Positions 1-7,588 of a stretch of DNA of 64,000 nt are shown here, one piece after another. The stretch comes from Priestia abyssalis. GTDB taxonomy: Bacteria > Bacillota > Bacilli > Bacillales > Bacillaceae_H. The DNA lies in the NCBI RefSeq assembly GCF_002019595.1, contig NZ_KV917369.1, positions 5,314,326 through 5,378,325 on the forward strand, read 5' to 3'. The translations under genes were made by a program, and so were the position numbers. The notes beneath the pieces are model-generated. The model was not told the origin of the DNA. It made no database searches and saw nothing but the letters and a program-made list of their open reading frames with translations. Numbering within the stretch: the stretch's first letter is position 1; each line of letters starts with the position of its first letter.

Positions 1-941
1 AATGTCTGTAAGTCATCACGCGGTTCATCAAAACTGCAGCTACCATAGGAACATAAAACTTTTTCGCGCAGCTGCACAATTTTAGAAGCAGGGATTGTTA
101 AATTGCGCCATGCTAACCCTTCAGCAGTGAAAAAAAAGCTGGAAGGCTCCTCATCAGCGAGAATTTCTACTGCCTCCAACACATTCAGGTGATGAGTATG
201 TGCCAGCATCCCCGCGGAAAAAACATTGAGAAAACCATGCATACGTGCATCAATTTCCCTACGGTGCATCCGAATAGGATGGTGCAGCCCGGCAGTAAAC
301 TTTAATGTAATGCCGCGGTCACGGCAGCCAACAAGTACGGCGGCCACCTGCTCCACTGTCGGAAATGCGTCAGCCGTCACTCCGCCTGTGCGCAGCTTAA
401 CACCAAGCTTTGGCCCGCCCCTTGCATTATGCGTCGCAATAGCGTCGAGAGCTCCGAACATATGGTGCTCCCAGTCTTCATTTAAAGGTACAGTTACCTC
501 ACAAAAAGTGTGTAAACCGTGCTCGGCTGTCTCCCTCGCAATAACCTCTAACAAATCGCCGTCAGACTGAACTGGAGGAAGCGGCAGTTCAAACACTTCC
601 GCCCCCACAGCATCCCCATAGTCACGACAGAAAGATACGACTTTCTCCAAATCCATCCGCAGCCCGTTTTGACAAGCTTCCGCATTATCGCTCCGGCCCC
701 CTAAAACTGAGATAATCAGAGGCTGCTCACTTGAAAACATGGATACATATGGAGCAAGTTCCTCCAACTGTACCGCCGGAATGATGAAACGTCCGAGCAT
801 CCATGCATCCTTGTCGGCCCGGTAAGCAGCATAGTTACGAATCGCCGGCTCCAGCGGCAGACTCGCAGGCGGGAACAGCCCTGCATAATCAATTAAGTTA
901 GATAAAAAAGCGTGTACACTCGTTTTCGGTATTGCTTTCAT
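1..941 (-). CDS. Conserved hypothetical protein, 3' end outside window
   Basis: The reading frame is open from the ATG at 941 to the window edge (313 codons visible, C-terminus missing). The start follows a GAGGG ribosome binding site 7 nt upstream. I do not recognise the family with certainty. The protein is soluble, without signal peptide or membrane segment, and alternates hydrophobic strands and helices in a way that suggests a TIM-barrel-like fold. Landmarks are LIDYAGLFPPA near the N-terminus, GPKLGVKLRTGG in the middle and LKFTAGLHHPIR near residue 230, which look like conserved active-site loops. It begins 39 nt after the hppD stop on the same strand, so it is probably co-transcribed and may act in aromatic amino-acid breakdown. 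That role is inferred from position only. Confidence 0.75.
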   Translation of the reverse strand, partial: MKAIPKTSVHAFLSNLIDYAGLFPPASLPLEPAIRNYAAYRADKDAWMLGRFIIPAVQLEELAPYVSMFSSEQPLIISVLGGRSDNAEACQNGLRMDLEKVVSFCRDYGDAVGAEVFELPLPPVQSDGDLLEVIARETAEHGLHTFCEVTVPLNEDWEHHMFGALDAIATHNARGGPKLGVKLRTGGVTADAFPTVEQVAAVLVGCRDRGITLKFTAGLHHPIRMHRREIDARMHGFLNVFSAGMLAHTHHLNVLEAVEILADEEPSSFFFTAEGLAWRNLTIPASKIVQLREKVLCSYGSCSFDEPRDDLQT

Positions 942-980
942 GGCTTTTCCCTCTCTCCTTGGTTAAAGCATGTATACGTT

Positions 981-2102
981 TTAAATGTTTCCGCGGCGCG
1001 CTTGTTCACGTTCAATGGATTCAAATAACGCTTTAAAGTTCCCATCACCAAAGCCCAGTGCACCTTTACGTTGAATAATTTCGATGAACAATGTCGGACG
1101 GTCTACGATCGGCTTTGTGAAAATTTGCAATAAGTAGCCTTCATCATCGCGGTCAACAAGAATGTTAAGATCTTGAAGCTTTTTCAGATCCTCATCGATT
1201 TTTCCTACGCGATTCGTCAGATCTTCATAGTAGGTGGATGGTGTATTCAGGAATTCTACACCGTTGGCTCTCAGAGCACTTACCGTTGCGACGATATCAT
1301 TTGTTAAAAGGGCTAAATGCTGCACGCCGGCACCTTTATAGAAGTCTAAATATTCTTGAATTTGTGATTTGCGCTTTCCTTCCGCAGGCTCGTTGATTGG
1401 GAACTTAATACGCCCTGTTCCATTCATCATCACTTTAGACATAAGAGCGGAATATTCAGTCGAGATGTCCTCGTCATCAAAGTGTTTCAGCACATTGAAG
1501 CCAAATACATTTTCATAATAAGATGTCCATTCATCCATGCTTTCTACGTTTCCTACAATATGGTCGATTCCAACAAGACCCGTCGATTCATGAGCAACTT
1601 CTAAAGCAGCCGGCTCATATCCTGGAAGGAAAGCCCCTTTGTAGTCTACTACTTCGATCAGCGTATGGATTGTGTCTCCATAAGTACCGATAACGGCTTT
1701 TTTAACAGATCCGCTGCCATCGCTTTCCGTCCATGGTTCACGAATCGCGATGCCGCCTCGTTCAACTGCTCCTTTATATGCTTTTTCTACATCGGCCACC
1801 TTTAAGGCAATATCCTTCGCCCCTTCACCATGCAGCTTCACGAACGCAGCAACATCTGTGCTGTCCTCAAGAGCCCCCGTCACAACAAGGCGAATCGCTC
1901 CTTGTTCCAAAACGTAAGAAACACGATCGCGGCAGCCCGTTTCTAATCCGCGATAAGCTTTCACTTTAAAACCGAATGCCTTTGAATAATAATAAGCAGC
2001 TTGTTTGGCATTACCGACATATAACTCTACATGATGAATATTTTGAACTGGAAAAATTTCTTCCCTTTTTTGTTTTTTAACTTCTACTTGTTTTTCAGAC
2101 AT
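981..2102 (-). CDS. hppD: 4-hydroxyphenylpyruvate dioxygenase
   Basis: This enzyme converts 4-hydroxyphenylpyruvate and O2 to homogentisate and CO2, the committed step of tyrosine catabolism, in the cytoplasm. The 373-residue protein has two vicinal-oxygen-chelate halves, as the family does. The Fe(II) facial triad is visible as His181 (GIDHIVGN), His262 (GVQHLALL) and Glu341 (LFIEIIQRKG), and the C-terminal GFGDGNFKALFESIE gating helix is present. The start at 2102 is chosen because GGGAGGG lies 7 nt upstream; an in-frame ATG at 2126 lacks such a site. A promoter overlapped by a perfect cre sequence lies upstream (2192-2230), pointing to CcpA carbon catabolite repression. The unknown gene downstream is probably in the same transcript. 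Confidence 0.95.
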   Translation of the reverse strand: MSEKQVEVKKQKREEIFPVQNIHHVELYVGNAKQAAYYYSKAFGFKVKAYRGLETGCRDRVSYVLEQGAIRLVVTGALEDSTDVAAFVKLHGEGAKDIALKVADVEKAYKGAVERGGIAIREPWTESDGSGSVKKAVIGTYGDTIHTLIEVVDYKGAFLPGYEPAALEVAHESTGLVGIDHIVGNVESMDEWTSYYENVFGFNVLKHFDDEDISTEYSALMSKVMMNGTGRIKFPINEPAEGKRKSQIQEYLDFYKGAGVQHLALLTNDIVATVSALRANGVEFLNTPSTYYEDLTNRVGKIDEDLKKLQDLNILVDRDDEGYLLQIFTKPIVDRPTLFIEIIQRKGALGFGDGNFKALFESIEREQARRGNI

Positions 2103-2191
2103 TGAAATACCCTCCCGTTTTTTCACTGTTTTTTAAATAAATGAATGATGTTATTCGCCTCAAAACGAAATAACTATTCTAAACATTTTTA

Positions 2192-2230
2192 ATATTAAAA
2201 CGTTATTTTATTCATAGCAAGCGCTTACAT
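2192..2230 (-). promoter_or_regulatory. hppD promoter overlapped by a cre (CcpA) site
   Basis: On the minus strand a -35 TTGCTA (2215-2220) and a -10 TAATAT (2192-2197) are separated by exactly 17 nt. The 15-mer at 2216-2230 reads ATGTAAGCGCTTGCT, which matches the cre consensus WTGNAANCGNWNNCW at every defined position and covers the -35. A cre over the promoter normally means repression by CcpA when glucose is present. The -10 sits in the palindrome TTTTAATATTAAAA. Confidence 0.65.
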
Positions 2231-2315
2231 CGACGCGTTTCCTCTGTATAAATGCTTGTTATCACTGCGTTAAAGCGTGCTTGCGTTTACCCGTACTCTT
2301 GCACAACATTTCAAA

Positions 2316-2345
2316 TTGACTGTAAAATCAGCCCAAACATATTTC
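2316..2345 (+). promoter_or_regulatory. Putative sigma-A promoter for the DUF1450 gene
   Basis: TTGACT at 2316-2321 is followed 18 nt later by TATTTC at 2340-2345. The start codon of the DUF1450 gene at 2374 is preceded by an AAAGGAGA ribosome binding site. The -10 is a weak match. Confidence 0.35.
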
Positions 2346-2373
2346 TAACTATGAATGTAAAGGAGATACCAAT

Positions 2374-2610
2374 ATGGAGATAATCGCTAAATTTTGCCCT
2401 TGTAACTTTGAAGGAGAATTAGACGAAGTAAAAGATCGGTTAGGAAATCTTCCAAACGTAGAAGTAATCGATGATCGCTGCCTCAATTACTGCGGTCAAT
2501 GCTTAATCCAGCCTTACGCCTTAATTAACGGGGAAAATATTATCGCTGATACGGCCGATGAACTTCTTGAAAAAATTTTAAATTATCTATCAGTTCCGGC
2601 CAGTGTATAA
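2374..2610 (+). CDS. DUF1450 family protein (YuzB-like)
   Basis: A small cytoplasmic protein of 78 residues. It carries the family's cysteine pattern: CxC in FCPCNF near the N-terminus and CLNYCGQC in the middle, followed by PYALINGENIIADTADELLEKI. The fold is thioredoxin/ferredoxin-like and the cysteines could hold a metal or Fe-S centre; the function of the family is not known. The gene has its own AAAGGAG ribosome binding site and probable promoter, and is transcribed away from hppD. It is followed by two hairpins, so it is likely monocistronic. Confidence 0.8.
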   Translation: MEIIAKFCPCNFEGELDEVKDRLGNLPNVEVIDDRCLNYCGQCLIQPYALINGENIIADTADELLEKILNYLSVPASV

Positions 2611-2620
2611 AGGAAACTTC

Positions 2621-2650
2621 CATTAGTGGGGGTCTTACTGCCCGCTAATG
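2621..2650. repeat. Intergenic hairpin after DUF1450 gene
   Basis: CATTAG at the left end pairs with CTAATG at the right end, with GGG/CCC continuing the stem. There is no T-run on either side, so it is a weak candidate terminator or a small repeat. Confidence 0.35.
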
Positions 2651-2670
2651 CAGGATAAATCTACATAAAT

Positions 2671-2704
2671 AATGTGACATGAGTAAAAACACTTATGTCA
2701 CATT
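2671..2704. repeat. Intergenic inverted repeat
   Basis: AATGTGACAT at 2671 pairs with ATGTCACATT ending at 2704 around an A-rich loop. The arms form a 10-bp perfect stem that extends imperfectly. No T-run follows. Its purpose is unclear: it could be an operator-sized palindrome or an mRNA 3' end. Confidence 0.45.
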
Positions 2705-2793
2705 ATATACGCATAAGCTTATTCAGGATGCAGAAACAGAAAAAATATAAATAGTGAGAATCTATATATTGGCTAAAAAATTTTTTTTACACT

Positions 2794-2854
2794 AAAAAGA
2801 ACCGTCGAAAAATCCTAATCTTTCTGGATTTCCATGACGGTTCTTTTTCAGGAG
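2794..2854 (-). repeat. GAACCGTC palindromic repeat, copy A (terminator-like)
   Basis: On the minus strand it reads CTCCTGAAAAAGAACCGTC ... GACGGTTC followed by TTTTTAGTG. It is an imperfect palindrome of about 60 bp and lies directly after the degV hairpin. Four further copies occur at 21928, 46018, 58308 and 58433. The stem plus T-run would work as an intrinsic terminator for degV. Confidence 0.7.
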
Positions 2855-2856
2855 AC

Positions 2857-2891
2857 GAAAGGGAAGGCATGCTTTGTACACCTTCCCTTTC
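2857..2891 (-). terminator. Hairpin after degV gene
   Basis: GAAAGGGAAGG and CCTTCCCTTTC form an 11-bp perfect stem just past the DegV stop codon. It has no T-run of its own; repeat copy A, which follows at once, supplies one. Confidence 0.6.
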
Positions 2892-2901
2892 ATCTCTTCA
2901 T

Positions 2902-3738
2902 TTATTTTTTGTACCAGCCGATCCCGATTGCACCTTCGCCAAGATGTGTACCGATGACAGGACCGAAATAAGATAAGCTGAATTCTACATTCGGATAAGC
3001 TCGTTCCAGTTCTGCCTTAATTTCTTCTCCTTCTTCCGGGTGATTGGCATGAATGACAGAAGCTTTCATTGGAGCTCCCTCACTTGCCACTTCACCTAAA
3101 AGATCGAAAATACGCTTTAACGCCTTTTTACGTGTGCGAATTTTTTCAAATGGAACAATTTTTCCATCAACGAAGTGAACGATCGGCTTCACTTGAAGAA
3201 GGCTTCCAACGAAAGCTTGCGCAGCATTTAAGCGGCCGCCCCGCTGCAAGTGGGATAAATCATCGACCATAATGTACGCTTTCATCGATTGTTTCATTTC
3301 ATTGAGACGAGTCAAAATTTCCTGCGGCGTTTTGTCCTGCTTTGCCATTTTAGCCGCTTCAAGAACGTAGAACCCTTGAATCATGGCGCTGATTTCTGAA
3401 TCGAATGTATACACATCAATTCCTTCAACCATTTGACCTGCAGAAACAGCCCCTTGATATGTACCGCTGATGCCGCTCGATAACGTTACAACAACCGCTG
3501 CATCGTAATCTTTTGCCAATGTTTCAAACAAATTGACAAACTCGCCGATTGGAGGCTGAGATGTGGTCGGCAGCTGCTCGCGCACTTTTTCATAAAATTG
3601 TGCATTGGTCATATCAATTTCTTCACGGTATGTTTCCTGCCCGAAGATAACACTTAACGGGATCATATGTATATTGAGCTCATCTCGCAGCTCTTTCGGT
3701 ATATAAGCCGTACTATCTGTAACAATTGCTGTTTTCAT
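2902..3738 (-). CDS. DegV family fatty-acid-binding protein
   Basis: DegV/FakB proteins hold a fatty acid and present it to the FakA kinase, which phosphorylates it for phospholipid synthesis; they act in the cytoplasm. The 278-residue length is normal for the family. The N-terminal TDSTAYIP loop, the SSGISGTYQGA motif near residue 90 and HLQRGGRLNAAQA near residue 165 are typical lipid-binding signatures. The start at 3738 follows AAGGATGG and gives the usual MKTAIVTDS beginning; the longer in-frame start at 3783 is rejected because it adds residues the family lacks. No fakA gene lies nearby. Transcription probably ends at the hairpin and repeat just downstream. Confidence 0.9.
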   Translation of the reverse strand: MKTAIVTDSTAYIPKELRDELNIHMIPLSVIFGQETYREEIDMTNAQFYEKVREQLPTTSQPPIGEFVNLFETLAKDYDAAVVVTLSSGISGTYQGAVSAGQMVEGIDVYTFDSEISAMIQGFYVLEAAKMAKQDKTPQEILTRLNEMKQSMKAYIMVDDLSHLQRGGRLNAAQAFVGSLLQVKPIVHFVDGKIVPFEKIRTRKKALKRIFDLLGEVASEGAPMKASVIHANHPEEGEEIKAELERAYPNVEFSLSYFGPVIGTHLGEGAIGIGWYKK

Positions 3739-3877
3739 TAGCAAAATCCATCCTTTTAGTAGAGGTTCAAAGAGATTTTTCACCCTATTTTACACTATTT
3801 CGATGTTGCCTGCATTACAACCTGCCGCCATTAAAAATACCTTAACAGATTCTTAATATTTGGCTGTTTTCATAAAA

Positions 3878-3911
3878 ACAAATAGGCGGTATCCATATGC
3901 CGCCTATTTGT
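3878..3911 (-). terminator. Terminator of the ylqG-ylqH-yaaR operon
   Basis: ACAAATAGGCGG pairs with CCGCCTATTTGT to give a 12-bp perfect stem beginning at the yaaR stop codon. On the minus strand it is followed by TTTTTATG. Confidence 0.75.
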
Positions 3912-4348
3912 TATGTATAGATATTTACAAGAAGGCCCTGGATTTCTCCGACCATGCTTAAGATCCGCAACCCTTCTTTTTCTTTGGATAGCACTTCATT
4001 TGTCAAATGGACGAGTTTTTCATCCACTTCCTTCACTAATTTATGAAGAGCCGATCCTCCTCGCATGCTGAAACCCCGTTGTTCTTTTAATTCCAGTCCA
4101 TTCTGCACAGCTGTATCGATGAACTTTTTCACTAGCTTTTTATACGTTCTTAGGGAATCAATCGACTGATATTTGGCCAGCTTCTCTCCTTGTTCTTCGA
4201 TATCCTTCAGCATTTGAGCGTATCGTTCATCACTCACTTCATACTTTTTTTTCGATAAAACATGGGTAAAACTTATTGAATCTTCCACTTCTTTCTCTTT
4301 CCTGTCCACTTTATGATTGACCGTTTTTGCCACGCGCTGGACTTCCAT
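3911..4348 (-). CDS. yaaR: YaaR family protein (DUF327)
   Basis: A 145-residue, highly charged, helical cytoplasmic protein that fits the 146-residue B. subtilis YaaR. The family hallmark is visible: YKKLVKKFIDTAV, then LKEQRGF, then KLVKEVDEKL and the C-terminal GLLVNIY. The molecular function is unknown. The start at 4348 is chosen because it lies 2 nt after the ylqH stop and follows AAAGGGGA; the longer open frame up to 4429 merely overlaps ylqH. It is the last gene of a three-gene operon with ylqG- and ylqH-like genes, whose products resemble flagellar export parts. Confidence 0.8.
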   Translation of the reverse strand: MEVQRVAKTVNHKVDRKEKEVEDSISFTHVLSKKKYEVSDERYAQMLKDIEEQGEKLAKYQSIDSLRTYKKLVKKFIDTAVQNGLELKEQRGFSMRGGSALHKLVKEVDEKLVHLTNEVLSKEKEGLRILSMVGEIQGLLVNIYT

Positions 4349-4349
4349 A

Positions 4350-4640
4350 TCATCTGTCCCCTTTCCGGCGAACCGTGTCTTTATTTTCAATCTCTTGGAT
4401 AAACATAAGCATTTCAGCAATAACTGCATATAACTGTGGAGGAATATTTTCTCCTAAATCCATACTTGTCAGCATTTCAAGCATTGATTCATCCTGCTCG
4501 ATTGGGAAGGATTGCTCCTCTGCTTTCTTCTTCAATTTCGATACAAGCTGTCCAGACGTTTGACTTAAAGACTGAACCTTGCTGTCTCCATATGGATGAT
4601 AAGATTTTAGCTTTCCTTGATAAGGTGAATAATGGCTCAT
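4350..4640 (-). CDS. FlhB C-terminal-domain-like protein (YlqH-like)
   Basis: A 96-residue protein resembling the small FlhB/EscU-type C-terminal domain proteins such as YlqH. The second half, from IEQDESMLEMLTSMD to PPQLYAVIAEMLMFI, fits the conserved end of that domain. The usual AVAL.Y strand and the NPTH autocleavage motif are not visible, so it cannot be an active export switch. Its ATG overlaps the stop of the upstream ylqG-like gene in an ATGA, which indicates translational coupling. No flagellar genes are in the window. Assignment rests on the domain pattern and on the pairing with a ylqG-like gene. Confidence 0.65.
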   Translation of the reverse strand: MSHYSPYQGKLKSYHPYGDSKVQSLSQTSGQLVSKLKKKAEEQSFPIEQDESMLEMLTSMDLGENIPPQLYAVIAEMLMFIQEIENKDTVRRKGDR

Positions 4641-6496
4641 ACCGAATAATCAAAACCTTCCCATTTAAAAGTAGACTTTGGACTTTTGAACACTTGGTTT
4701 CCTTCTTCTCCCCGTTTCTCAAGCAGCTTGTCATAGTGCACCGATGTAATCTGAAAACCAATGTCACGAATCGCCTTGGAAAGCTTCTCTGTTAACGGCT
4801 TTGCTTCTTCTAAAAATTTCTCATTATCATTTTTAAATGTGATGCTAAGCTGACGATTAACAGACTTCAGAGAAATACCTAAATCGCCGGCTGTTTTTGT
4901 TTCTAATAAGAAATAAAGGCTGCAGTTTTCCCAATCCATCTTGTCAAATTTATTTTTAGATGTAATAAATACTTTTACATCATTTACTTCTTTACCAATT
5001 TGAAGAGGAAGGCGAAAAAAAGCATTTTGCACTTGATTCGTTCCTTCATGCTTATTTAATAATTGCTGTCCTGTTACTTGCTGCAGCATATTCGTTAAAG
5101 CTGACGGAAGCTTTTCCTTTCCTTGTCCCTCCTGTAAAGCTAATAACGCACTCTTTACATCCTGCCCGCTCGGTGTCTCTTTGCTTTTAAAAACAAGAGA
5201 ATCCATTAATTCATGTTCCCGATTCAACCCCAGTTGCCGAATCAATTCAAATGCTTTCCTACCTGTCATCTCTTGTGGTGATATAAACCGCTCCGTTCTT
5301 TGCATCGTTTGCTGCAAGGCGGACTCTTTCACAGCAGACAGCGCTTCATCTTTCACATAGTGGACCACTTTCACTTCAGAAGGTTTATATTCAAGTTGTT
5401 GGATGATCTCTTTTACTTGCTGAACGACTTTCAAGGAAGACTGCAGTTCGCCCTTTACAAAGAGGTGTTTGGCTTCATTCAATAGAGTACTTGCTTGCAG
5501 CATGGATTTTTCCGTTTTCATATCGGCATACAATAAAAAGTCGCTTTTCAAAATCACTTTATCCAACTTATGAATGGTGGTCTCCAATAAAGGCTCCACT
5601 GCCTGCTGTCTGTTTGATTGCATACTTTTTTCCAGCAATTGAAGAATTTGATTTGCTTCCTTTTGATAAGTTTGAAACTCTTTTGCAAGGTGTTTCATCT
5701 TCGTCGTAACAGCCGTTACAATTACATTTTTCGAGGACGACTCTATAGGAGTCATATACATCATTTGGTCGCTTGTTTCTATCATGCTCCCTGGTTTATC
5801 TTGAGATTCAATAGTTCCTTCTAATAGTTTCTCAAGCTCTTCTTGTTCTTCTCTTACGGAAACATTTGAGGTTAACCCCTCATAAGCCAACTTAACTAGA
5901 GTTTGTATTTCTAATGTGGTTTCTTGCACATCCTCCGTTGAAAAAGACTGAATGGAATCACCCATGGTCAAAGCCCATTTTCCGTGCAGCGCTTCATGAA
6001 CCACTTGTAATACCCCCGCTTGTATAGGCAATTTTTTCTGAAGAACCCTTTCTATTGTTTTTTGTTTATTTTCAAATGTTCCATTTGTTTCTTTCCAAAA
6101 ATCAACAATAGGTTTTATATGCTCTTCACTCATCTCCCCCTTCTCTAACTGCCGGCTGATATATTCTTTTAGTTTCTTTTCCCCTTCTAAACCTCCAAGT
6201 ATATCTATAATTGATTCCACCTTTAATGATAACGGCGCCTTGGGCAAAACAGCATTCCACTCTTTAACTTCTGCCGTTTCTCCTTCCATCTTTTGAACCT
6301 GTACCATTACTTCCTTTTTAGCACCAATTGGTGAATAAAATTTCATTTTAATGTTTTGATCACCTACTTGGACCATCGCTTCTTGATTACTTAGTTTTTC
6401 TATAATCTTGCCCTTCACTACATCTCCCTGCTGAAAATTAGGAGATTCCGGTATTATTTCTTTTCCCCTCGCCCACAGCCGATTTTGAATTTGCAT
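4637..6496 (-). CDS. YlqG-like protein with FliK-type C-terminal region
   Basis: A 619-residue cytoplasmic protein, rich in Glu, Lys and Gln, with long predicted helices in the middle (about residues 200-420). The N-terminus contains a small beta domain (GDVVKGKIIEKL... MVQVGDQNIKMKF). The C-terminal 110 residues, including CSLYFLLETKTAGDLGIS and LSITFKNDN, look like the hook-length-control C-terminal domain of FliK. It pairs with the ylqH-like gene by a 4-nt overlap, as ylqG and ylqH do in Bacillus. Function is unknown. The start at 6496 has GGAG 10 nt upstream; an in-frame ATG at 6523 is possible but has no clear ribosome binding site. Confidence 0.65.
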   Translation of the reverse strand: MQIQNRLWARGKEIIPESPNFQQGDVVKGKIIEKLSNQEAMVQVGDQNIKMKFYSPIGAKKEVMVQVQKMEGETAEVKEWNAVLPKAPLSLKVESIIDILGGLEGEKKLKEYISRQLEKGEMSEEHIKPIVDFWKETNGTFENKQKTIERVLQKKLPIQAGVLQVVHEALHGKWALTMGDSIQSFSTEDVQETTLEIQTLVKLAYEGLTSNVSVREEQEELEKLLEGTIESQDKPGSMIETSDQMMYMTPIESSSKNVIVTAVTTKMKHLAKEFQTYQKEANQILQLLEKSMQSNRQQAVEPLLETTIHKLDKVILKSDFLLYADMKTEKSMLQASTLLNEAKHLFVKGELQSSLKVVQQVKEIIQQLEYKPSEVKVVHYVKDEALSAVKESALQQTMQRTERFISPQEMTGRKAFELIRQLGLNREHELMDSLVFKSKETPSGQDVKSALLALQEGQGKEKLPSALTNMLQQVTGQQLLNKHEGTNQVQNAFFRLPLQIGKEVNDVKVFITSKNKFDKMDWENCSLYFLLETKTAGDLGISLKSVNRQLSITFKNDNEKFLEEAKPLTEKLSKAIRDIGFQITSVHYDKLLEKRGEEGNQVFKSPKSTFKWEGFDYSV

Positions 6497-6631
6497 GGTT
6501 TTCACGCTCCGAAATCCGTTCATGATTTGTTCTTTTTATCGGCAAATTCCGCTAATTTTTTTATATAACTAAATGCCTAATGTCATTAGAAATTTTGTGC
6601 AAGGTACAATCAATTATTTTTGTAAAAAAAC

Positions 6632-6669
6632 AAAATCCCAGGAAACAGCAACGTTTTCCGGGATTTAAA
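6632..6669. terminator. Intergenic hairpin
   Basis: AAAATCCC pairs with GGGATTT around a short GGAAA/TTTTCC stem. It lies between degU and the ylqG operon in a 366-nt gap with no gene. The flanking A/T runs allow terminator function on either strand. Confidence 0.5.
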
Positions 6670-6753
6670 AAGTATTAGTTAATTGGCTAACCTTTATGAC
6701 TGAGTTTTATCCTATTTAGGTCTTTCTGTTCTTATATCTTAAACAGGTTCTTC

Positions 6754-6801
6754 CATAAGCGGTTGCCAAGGACCCGCAAGGAATCTTGGCAACCGCTTAT
6801 G
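6754..6801. repeat. Long perfect inverted repeat downstream of degU
   Basis: CATAAGCGGTTGCCAAG at 6754 is repeated in inverse at 6785-6801. The two 17-nt arms are perfect and the loop is about 14 nt. No T-run adjoins it. Confidence 0.6.
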
Positions 6802-6804
6802 CAC

Positions 6805-6847
6805 AAAAAATAGGACATGAGCGTGTTTTTGCCCATGTCCTATTTTT
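6805..6847 (-). terminator. degU terminator
   Basis: AAAAATAGGACATG and CATGTCCTATTTTT form a stem that ends in T-runs on both strands, 16 nt past the degU stop. Confidence 0.8.
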
Positions 6848-6862
6848 GTATGGTTTCAGATG

Positions 6863-7546
6863 TTAGCGAACCTCTACCCAACCGTTTTTAATGGCTACGA
6901 CCACTGCTTGGGTACGGTCATTCACGTTCATTTTTTGTAAAATGTTACTCACATGGTTTTTAACTGTTTTTTCACTAATGTATAAAGCTTCTCCAATTCC
7001 GCGGTTGCTTTTACCATCAGCCAAAAGTTGCAGTACTTCACACTCACGGCGCGTCAATAAATGCAGCGGACGGCGGATTTCCACTTCTTGCATCGAGTAT
7101 GTAGAGGCTTGTCCCTGAGACGCCAAGCGGCGATATTCTTTCACCAAACTATGTGTGACTTTCGGATGCAAATAAGAACCGCCTTCTGCGACTACTTTAA
7201 CAGCTTGTACTAATGCGTCTGCATCCATTTCCTTAAGCAAATAGCCGCGCGCACCTGTTTGTAGGGCATGTGTCACATATGTTTCATCATCATGAATCGA
7301 TAAGATGATGACTTTCGTCTCATCATTGGCCTCGACTAATTGTTTTGTTGCTTCTATACCATTGACAGATGGCATGTTGATGTCCATGATGACCACATCC
7401 GGTGCATATTGTTCAACAAGCTGCAACGCTTCTTGTCCATCATCGCCTTCTGCTACCACTTCAAAATCGCGTTCAAAGTCTAAAATACGCTTTACACCTT
7501 CACGGAATAATTGATGATCATCAATGATGACGATTTTCGTTTTCAT
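6863..7546 (-). CDS. degU: Response regulator DegU
   Basis: DegU is the NarL/LuxR-type regulator that, with DegS, controls secreted enzymes, competence, biofilm and motility. The 227-residue protein has a receiver domain (1-120) with the acidic pair DD at 9-10, the phospho-acceptor Asp55 in VVIMDINMP and Lys in the LLKEMD loop. The LuxR helix-turn-helix at about 160-222 contains [18 protein letters not shown] and [14 protein letters not shown]. It follows degS by 42 nt on the same strand. A strong terminator lies just downstream, so the transcript is probably degS-degU only. Confidence 0.95.
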   Translation of the reverse strand: MKTKIVIIDDHQLFREGVKRILDFERDFEVVAEGDDGQEALQLVEQYAPDVVIMDINMPSVNGIEATKQLVEANDETKVIILSIHDDETYVTHALQTGARGYLLKEMDADALVQAVKVVAEGGSYLHPKVTHSLVKEYRRLASQGQASTYSMQEVEIRRPLHLLTRRECEVLQLLADGKSNRGIGEALYISEKTVKNHVSNILQKMNVNDRTQAVVVAIKNGWVEVR

Positions 7547-7588
7547 CTTTAACTCCTCCCCAACCGTATAAAATTGATCTTTATCTAT

